Assembly (NCBI GenBank): GCA_022885665.1
Contig: JAGQDJ010000167.1
Coordinates: 53,526 to 117,525, forward strand
Direction: 5' to 3'
Source: Triops longicaudatus
Taxonomy: Eukaryota > Arthropoda > Branchiopoda > Notostraca > Triopsidae
Length of the DNA stretch: 64,000 nucleotides
In this document: piece by piece, positions 57,970-64,000 of the stretch
Layout: the number at the start of each line of letters is the position of its first letter
How positions within the stretch are numbered: position 1 is the first letter of the stretch
Translations under genes and position numbers: made by a program
Notes under the pieces: model-generated
Database searches by the model: none
Told to the model about the DNA's origin: nothing
What the model saw: the letters and a program-made list of their open reading frames with translations, nothing else

Positions 57970-58400
57970 ATTTAAAAAAAGAAAACAGGTATTTTGCCAT
58001 TTTTGGTGTTGTCGAATTTTCACTACCTTAAAGTAACTGTGAAGGCTAGAAAGCTCCATTTCTCTCAGAAAGCTAGCACAGAAGCCACTCTTGACGTGCT
58101 CTAATTCTAAACAAATTCAAATCACTGCCGCCAGGCAAATTACGTGTTCAACCTTACGTTGTGCGTTCTGACCCTTTTCCCATGTTTTGGCGCATGGGAT
58201 TTTGGTGACGAGCGCCTCGCACGAAATTTGCGAGTTGTGACGAAATGGGGCATGAAAGCTAACTTAGAAACAAAACCCCCTCCAAGTTCAAAACATTTTA
58301 GACAGACGGAAGTCCATAGTAGCAAAAATTGTAAGAAATACAAAAAAATGCGAATATGAAAAGGAACAGAAACTTTAAGGCTTCTTTTCCTCTTTTTCTG
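57970..58400 (+). repeat. Repeat family C, copy 4
   Basis: TTGTCGAATTTTCACTACC, AGCTCCATTTCTCTC, TGCCGCCAGGCAAATTACGT and TTTGCGAGTTGTGACGAAATGG precede the terminal TTTAAGGCTTCTTTTCCTC. The order and spacing are close to copy 1. Confidence 0.6.
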
Positions 58401-58619
58401 CCGTTCTCTTTCAATTCGAAAAGAATGCGTTTTCCTACATAACTACAGTCGTTTGGTGTCAAGAATTTTTTTCTGATCCGTGCAGCTGATTCACATTGTA
58501 TTAAGAAGACACTCTCTATAGAGGTATGGTGTCTACATTCGTGTTGGGCAATTTCTTTTTCGCACTTAATGGATAGAACTTAACTGAGATACATTGCTTT
58601 GGCTCCTTGTGCTTCATGA

Positions 58620-58960
58620 ATGGAAAAATTAGACTTATTTACCTAAGTTAGCTTAAGCTAAGTAGGATAGCCTAACTTTGCGAAGGTTAAGTATCTAGCT
58701 TAACCGCAAACTTTTCCTAACATAATCCGATGTAAACTAACTTAATCTAATTTAACCTAACTTAATCTAAATGCACCTAACCTGACCTTCAATAGAATTA
58801 CGATAACGTAACCTTTTATCGTAATAACGTAATTCTATAGAACCTAGATAATTTAACCTAGCCTAACTTTCCCTAACACAACTGAACCTAACCTAACCAA
58901 GCTACTTTAGCTTTTTCAACCTAACCCTCCCTAACCTAACTGTCGTAACCAAATCTAAAA
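58620..58960 (-). repeat. TTAGG-like degenerate array, C-rich orientation, with nested hairpin
   Basis: CCTAACTTAATC, GAACCTAACCTAACC and CCTCCCTAACCTAAC units dominate. At 58792..58838 the arms ATAGAATTACG (58792..58802) and CGTAATTCTAT (58828..58838) pair. Inside them CGATAA (58801..58806) pairs with TTATCG (58816..58821). Confidence 0.6.
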
Positions 58961-61035
58961 GTTGAGCGCATAGCAGAAATGCACTGCGATTTATTCATTC
59001 ATAGAACTCCTGTTTCATTTTCTGAAGAAAAAAAAAAAGAAAATCGCTCATTCAAGTGGATGGTCGTCATTTGACTGCTTAATCTCGTTTGCAAGCATTT
59101 GAGCACTGTTGCCAGAGTTTGGGCTGGGGGCTTCTTATGTACTCAAATAGCATTGTGTAGCGTATACAAAAGCCGTTGTGCTGTTTTGATAAGCGCAGAG
59201 GTTGAAAAGGTCAACATCAATAAGCTAAGTTGAGTTGACTTGATGATCTCTGCTGTTCTTGTCTGCGTATGTGTGTATGTGTGTGTGGTATCTGGGTGTT
59301 CGCGAGCTGCCAACTTACTCGAAACAAACCAGATGCCCCTCAACCCCCCCTGAGAGCGCATCATTATCATCATCATCATCAACAGCCAGCGTTGAAGCTC
59401 CAGTAGTGCGCAACGAAAGCTTTTTCTTTCTCTTCATTACCTTAACCTACAAAAAAAAAAATAGATTCGACTAAAAACTCGAGTAACAACCATAAAAATA
59501 AGGCTTCAAACACATATAAAGATAATAAATAGTCCAAAAAATGCACAAGAAAAGGCGTCCAAGACTTCGTCCCAAAATCCGGTTAATTGCTACAGAACAA
59601 TTTCGGAACAAGTATAAAGATTATAAGTAATAATCCACAAAATTCCCAAGGAAGAAACGTAGAGGAAATATCGAAGGAACAAAGCTGTTCAAGCGAGTTT
59701 AAAATTATCTCAAGTAGAGCTGATCTAATTAAGCTGCCCCCAAACGAGCCCTCCAATACAAAAAGCGGGGTTAATACCTCTCTTATCGCTCCCAACGTGC
59801 TCCGATAAGCATCCTTAAAAGGTGGACGCCTGGAGACCACGCCCATCCATCCGTCTCCCCAAGAGCCCACCACGAGAAGGGGCCACAAAGGCGCCGGAGC
59901 CTTTTTGGAAAGAGAAACCAGTTAAGAGCCCTGAAGAAAATGCAATAAATGTCTCGTTAAGGAGGTCTTTTTCTTAATGATAAAAGAGTTGCCTACATCT
60001 AACACGTTCCGATAAAGACTCTATTACATTAAAAGCAATCTCGAGTTCCCCGTGAAAACTCCTCCTTCGGTTTCCTCCGCTGCCAAACCTGAACAAAATC
60101 CCTGGAAAAAAGAAAAAAGTTTAGGTTGTGTGGAGAGCCCAAGACAAATGGGCATGTTCTTTTACACGCGTCACCCATACAAGGGACACTTAAAAGCTTT
60201 TCTATTAAGTCGACCCGTGGCTTTCAATGGGTAGCTTCCTTGCCATGCCTTCAAAAATGCAAAGACAGAAGACGAGAACTTGTTAGCCGCATACAGCCAA
60301 CTGACCAAGAGACTACAGGAAAGGAAAAACCAATTGATAGGCTTCCAATTGACCATATCGATAACGTTTTATCACTCAAAGGTCCAACACGAGTTTTTCA
60401 TTTGCCTGACGCGTCAAGTTTCGTCCTCACAAGGCTCCAGAAAGCTCAGAAATTTACATAATAGAATCAAAGAAAGAAATGTGCCTTCTGTGTGTGTGTG
60501 CCTTACGTACACTTTTTCTGTGGACAGGTCCCAGCTCATTAAGAGTATTTCACAGGTTCGGAGGAGCTCTCTCATAGACGAGTTATCGATAACCCCTCAA
60601 AGCTCTTAAGCAGCTTCGCTGTATTGACTGACAAGTGTTGAGCTTTAAGAATGGGCTTCGAAAAGCTTCCAATACACTCATTTCCCCCCTTTCGATAAAA
60701 GCTCATTAACTCCGAGGGGGTTTTAAGCGGTACCAACATCCCATTAAGAAGAAACGGTTTAAAACGATCCTAAAACAAAGCCGAGTGTGGCAACGCAGCC
60801 TCATGGACCACAGGCGAGACTTAAGTTATTCATTTAATTGCGTGGTCGATGCTAGAAAGGTGGAACGAAGCACGCCTATTAGAACTAAGTAAGAGCCTTT
60901 TGGGCAAGGATTTTTATGACAAAACCTTCTTTACTTTTTAGACAACTTGCTATTCAATGGGACACAATGTTTGCTTTTCAATTTGTTTTCAGACACAAGG
61001 ATTTCAAACAAAGGGCGCTAGTAAAGTTTAAACCA
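58961..61035. other. Tlx intron 3, no exon recognised
   Basis: A (TG)n-like stretch lies at 59265..59290 and a short (CAT)n run at about 59360..59380. A segment at 59471..59500 (AAACTCGAGTAACAACCATA) resembles the tail of family C copy 2. The part 59570..60850 has recurrent TTAAGAG/CATTAAG strings. The 60280..60609 frame has a helical-looking, Lys/Gln-rich start but does not match Tlx. Confidence 0.35.
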
Positions 61036-61082
61036 GTATCTCCGACGCTTTCGTCCATTACCCAAAATTTGCCAATGAAAAG

Positions 61083-62040
61083 TCTCTGTTACCCAACAGA
61101 ATGACACTTTTGACTAGAATTGGATTAAGGTTGTCGGTATAAAGAAATGCCTAATTCTGATTTTCCTCGTGAACGGCTTATCCGAATCAGGAAGAATTTC
61201 AACAAATACAAAGAATTGATCCACTATTCTGAAGCAACTCAAAACGTAAAACCCCCACAGCGGCAGGAAAACATTATTCGCTAAATATCTCATATATGCC
61301 GTTCTCAGTATTTATCCAAGGGTATGCCGTTCGCGTACTTTGTAGAGTTCAATTTTTAGCATGTTTTTACCATGCTAGTTAGACGCTCGGGAGACTCAGT
61401 AAACTGAATATGATTGCTAATTTTTTTTTGCTACAGAAAGCCAGAAGTTTGTATGAAATGTATTCGCTTCAACTGTTGTTGGAAAAATAATTTTGCTCTC
61501 AATCAATATGCCTTTCAATCAATCCACTATGCCTTTCAACGAGTTCTTCGTTAGTCTTTTGAAAAATTGTGCGTTCCTACAACCGTAGGCAAAACAAGGG
61601 TTACCACATTGCTTATTTGCCTCTGAAGGTAGTTTATTTGCCATTTGTCCAAGTAAAACTGTCAACAAACAAGAGGAAGCTTAGCGTGGCGGTGCATAAA
61701 CAGTGTTCACCCCAGTGACGTCACACTTTTCGTGGCGCGAAAATTTCAATCGTTTGCGTCAGAAATAATCGAAACAAAATTCCCAGTTGTTAGAATAATG
61801 CGTATCACAAGATTTTATCAAAATCTCAATGCACCTTTTTCATGTCCATTGCCGTTGAAGGTTAGGCTCGCTTAAAGTACGTTTGGTTTGCTTGTTCTAA
61901 TTTAAAGTTAAGGCTAGCTGACCTTAAGTTAGGCTGATATAGTTAAATACGGTTTTTCCTTATGGACGGCTCCATTGCCCAAGTTTGAATTGCCCAGTCG
62001 TGGGTAATTTACCCACAATTCAGTGGCACTGGGTTTAAAA
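61083..62040 (+). repeat. Repeat family A, split copy
   Basis: The left block at 61083..61290 has CTGTTACCCAACAGAATGAC and CCTCGTGAACGGCTTATCCG. After about 560 bases of unrelated sequence come GTTAGG-like units (61855..61945). The right block follows: TTATGGACGGCTCCATTGCC (about 61961) and GGGTAATTTACCCACAATTC, equal in order to 4103..4190. An insertion has probably separated the halves. Confidence 0.5.
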
Positions 62041-62353
62041 GAAAAAGCTGCAGCTTTGCTTTGTGAAATATTGCACAGGCGCTTTATTAAACCAAGAACG
62101 CAAAACGGAAAGTGACGATTGAATTTATTTCACACAGCCATGTTTAAGAGCCGGAGAACAGATAAAAGACAGTTTCGTCAGACTAATCAAGTTGTGCAGA
62201 ATCTAATCATTGAAGGGTTCGCTGTTTGTCGTCTAAAATACAATAAGGCAAGTGTGGCATAGAATAAGGATTACGAGGACTTTTACGACATGCAAGACAA
62301 AACTGTTTGAATTAAGAATTCGGAAACTAAAGTTTTTTTATTTTATTTTTTAC
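62041..62353. other. Tlx intron 3, nothing recognised
   Basis: AT-rich sequence without coding signal or repeat landmark. Confidence 0.4.
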
Positions 62354-62466
<113 letters not shown>

Positions 62467-63980
62467 TTTAACAGCGTACCCGTATAACGATGGTAATTGG
62501 TGAAGAGCGTGGTTCCGGAGCGTTCGTTCTCAGTTGCTTGACAAATTGATGGCCCACCTTTTGTCTGGTACTTTCTTGTTTACAGGTCCAAGCTCTCTGC
62601 TAAGATTTATGAGTTTGTCAATGAAGCTGGTTCCGAGCTATTGCCAATACTTAACTACATATGCATGTACCTAGCATACGCCAATTGCTGGAAACCTGCT
62701 CCATTCTCTCGGAGTTTACTGCGAACTTTTCAAAGAGTTGGTATGGTGCGTTTCCAACGCCGAGTGTCGTTTTCGAACGGTGCTGACGTGTGAGACTCAT
62801 ACTTAATGGGCCACAACACGACGTGAGTAATGGGAGCTTCACGGTGGCCTGCCTTAATTTCCTGCGTACAGCCAAGCGTTTTCTCGAGTTTTTCAAAGCG
62901 ACCAGAAAAGAGAGTGAGGAGGATAAAAAGGTATCTGTCGAGTCCAGTGGCCCCTTTTGCACCTTGTAGATCTCTTTCTCTCTCTCGCTCGCTCTTATAT
63001 AGCAAGCCGTTCAGGACAAGGAAACTACATTAGGTGCCAATTAGGAGTCTGACCAGGCAGCTAACAACTTAGATCCACATACGTGTGTACGCCGTACACA
63101 ACGCGAGGAGATGCACTCGGTGGATGGCAGACGCCAAAAGCTTAAGCATTCTGGGAAAGTGGTCCAATTGGGCCCAATCCGTTTGGGCCGACTTTTTCAC
63201 CCGAACGTTCTTAACAATGCGGGGTACGGTTCCGAAGATTATGGACACTGCAGGAAATTGAACTTGATGCGTATCAGTGAAAGGTGTATTCTGCAGTCAA
63301 CGGAACTTTAAGGAATGATGGCTCCTGTGTTGGAAGCTAGGAGACTGCACACTTAGCACAGAACGCAAATATCCGGTTGGGGGACTAAAAGGCTTTGATG
63401 CTCACTTTCTGTCGCTTATCGGAAGCTTAATGAGCTAAAACGGAAAAACTGTGTTTGCTACAATGGCAGCAAAGTAGTGATTCCTTTGTGTCATAGCTGA
63501 CTTTTCGTGTGTAGTGACACGCTTTCAAGTTGAAGCTACTTTCGGAACGAAGTTTTACCGCTTTTGATTACTTTTTGCTTAAGTTAAATTAGTAGCAGGT
63601 AGAAGACTTGATTACAGGAGTTACGTCACATTTTCACGTGCCTTGTCGAAACAAAAGCGGAAGTGCGTAGCAGTTTTCCAGAAATTAGTCAGAGAATTCA
63701 ATTATAGTCAACTTTCAAAATTTCGGAACTGTAGATTTAGCTTTTAACGGTTATTCTGTAAAGAAATGCGTATATTTTTAAAATTCGCGCTTTCTCATTT
63801 TTCTTATCTCGCTAATTTTTTGGCAATGTTAAAAAAATAAAAATCTGCGTCCGTAAAACCCAGTGTAGAATTGGATAAGATACTGAGTTTGAACTTGCGT
63901 GGTGGAATGTTTGAGTATTTCATTTTTTGCACGGACAAGAACTTACACGACAGAAAGTCAGAAATCGAATTTTTGCAACA
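62467..63980. other. Tlx intron 3 (or downstream), no exon recognised
   Basis: Short open frames on both strands without domains. A CTCTCT-type pyrimidine tract lies at about 62970..62992. None of the three + strand frames contains the expected Tlx continuation. Confidence 0.4.
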
Positions 63981-63981
63981 A

Positions 63982-64000
63982 ATATATATATATATATATA
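63982..64000. repeat. (TA)n microsatellite, cut by window end
   Basis: AT units run to the last base of the window, so the total length is unknown. Confidence 0.9.

Noticed and set aside
60280..60609. Tlx C-terminal exon suggested by a helical LAAYSQLTKRLQERK segment
   Set aside because: It does not align with the conserved QTAEEREAER block and lacks a phase-2 acceptor giving the Arg codon.

Overview
This is an AT-rich eukaryotic (animal) window with large introns, long non-coding stretches and many simple repeats. Degenerate arrays of GTTAGG/GTTAA-type pentamers and hexamers, like the arthropod telomere motif TTAGG, recur throughout. Together with the two homeobox genes this suggests an arthropod or another ecdysozoan. 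No species call is made. There are no prokaryotic operons, CRISPR arrays or recognisable tRNA/rRNA genes.

Two genes are certain, both NK-like homeobox transcription factors on the + strand. (1) An Lbx/ladybird orthologue: exon 1 at 763..1747, exon 2 at 20317..20729, an 18.6 kb phase-1 intron, 465 residues. (2) A Tlx/C15 (clawless) orthologue: exon 1 at 45267..46131, exon 2 at 53408..53499, exon 3 at 54380..54513. The final Tlx exon, which carries the last homeodomain residues and the C-terminus, was not found and probably lies past the window end. Lbx-Tlx linkage is a known piece of the ancestral NK cluster (Drosophila lbe/lbl-C15; vertebrate LBX1-TLX1 and LBX2-TLX2), so this is a conserved developmental locus with a 24.5 kb intergenic space.

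Layout: 1..762 is Lbx upstream sequence with a GC-rich patch. 763..20729 is Lbx; its intron holds telomere-like arrays, repeat families A and B, a 28-bp perfect palindrome and several candidate regulatory motifs. 20730..~21030 is the Lbx 3' UTR with a poly(A) signal at 21004. 21030..44730 is intergenic, with TTAGG-like arrays, an intact 154-bp hAT-type MITE with an 8-bp target-site duplication (42440..42609), pogo-like fragments, GC-rich islands and unrecognised ORFs. 44730..45266 is the Tlx promoter/5' region with a possible small 5'-UTR intron. 45267..64000 is the Tlx gene body, whose introns carry at least four old copies of repeat family C and further copies of family A.

The two genes encode homeodomain regulators with Eh1-like (Groucho-recruiting) motifs. 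In other animals they act in muscle/heart and neuronal specification (Lbx) and in distal limb and sensory/neuronal fate (Tlx/C15). Shared long-range cis-regulation is the usual explanation for their staying linked. The most notable observations are the NK-cluster linkage, the matching phase-1 Gly-splitting introns just upstream of both homeodomains, the extra intron inside the Tlx homeodomain, the dispersed repeat family that brackets telomere-like arrays with related flanks, and a one-sided cluster of T-box-type motifs.
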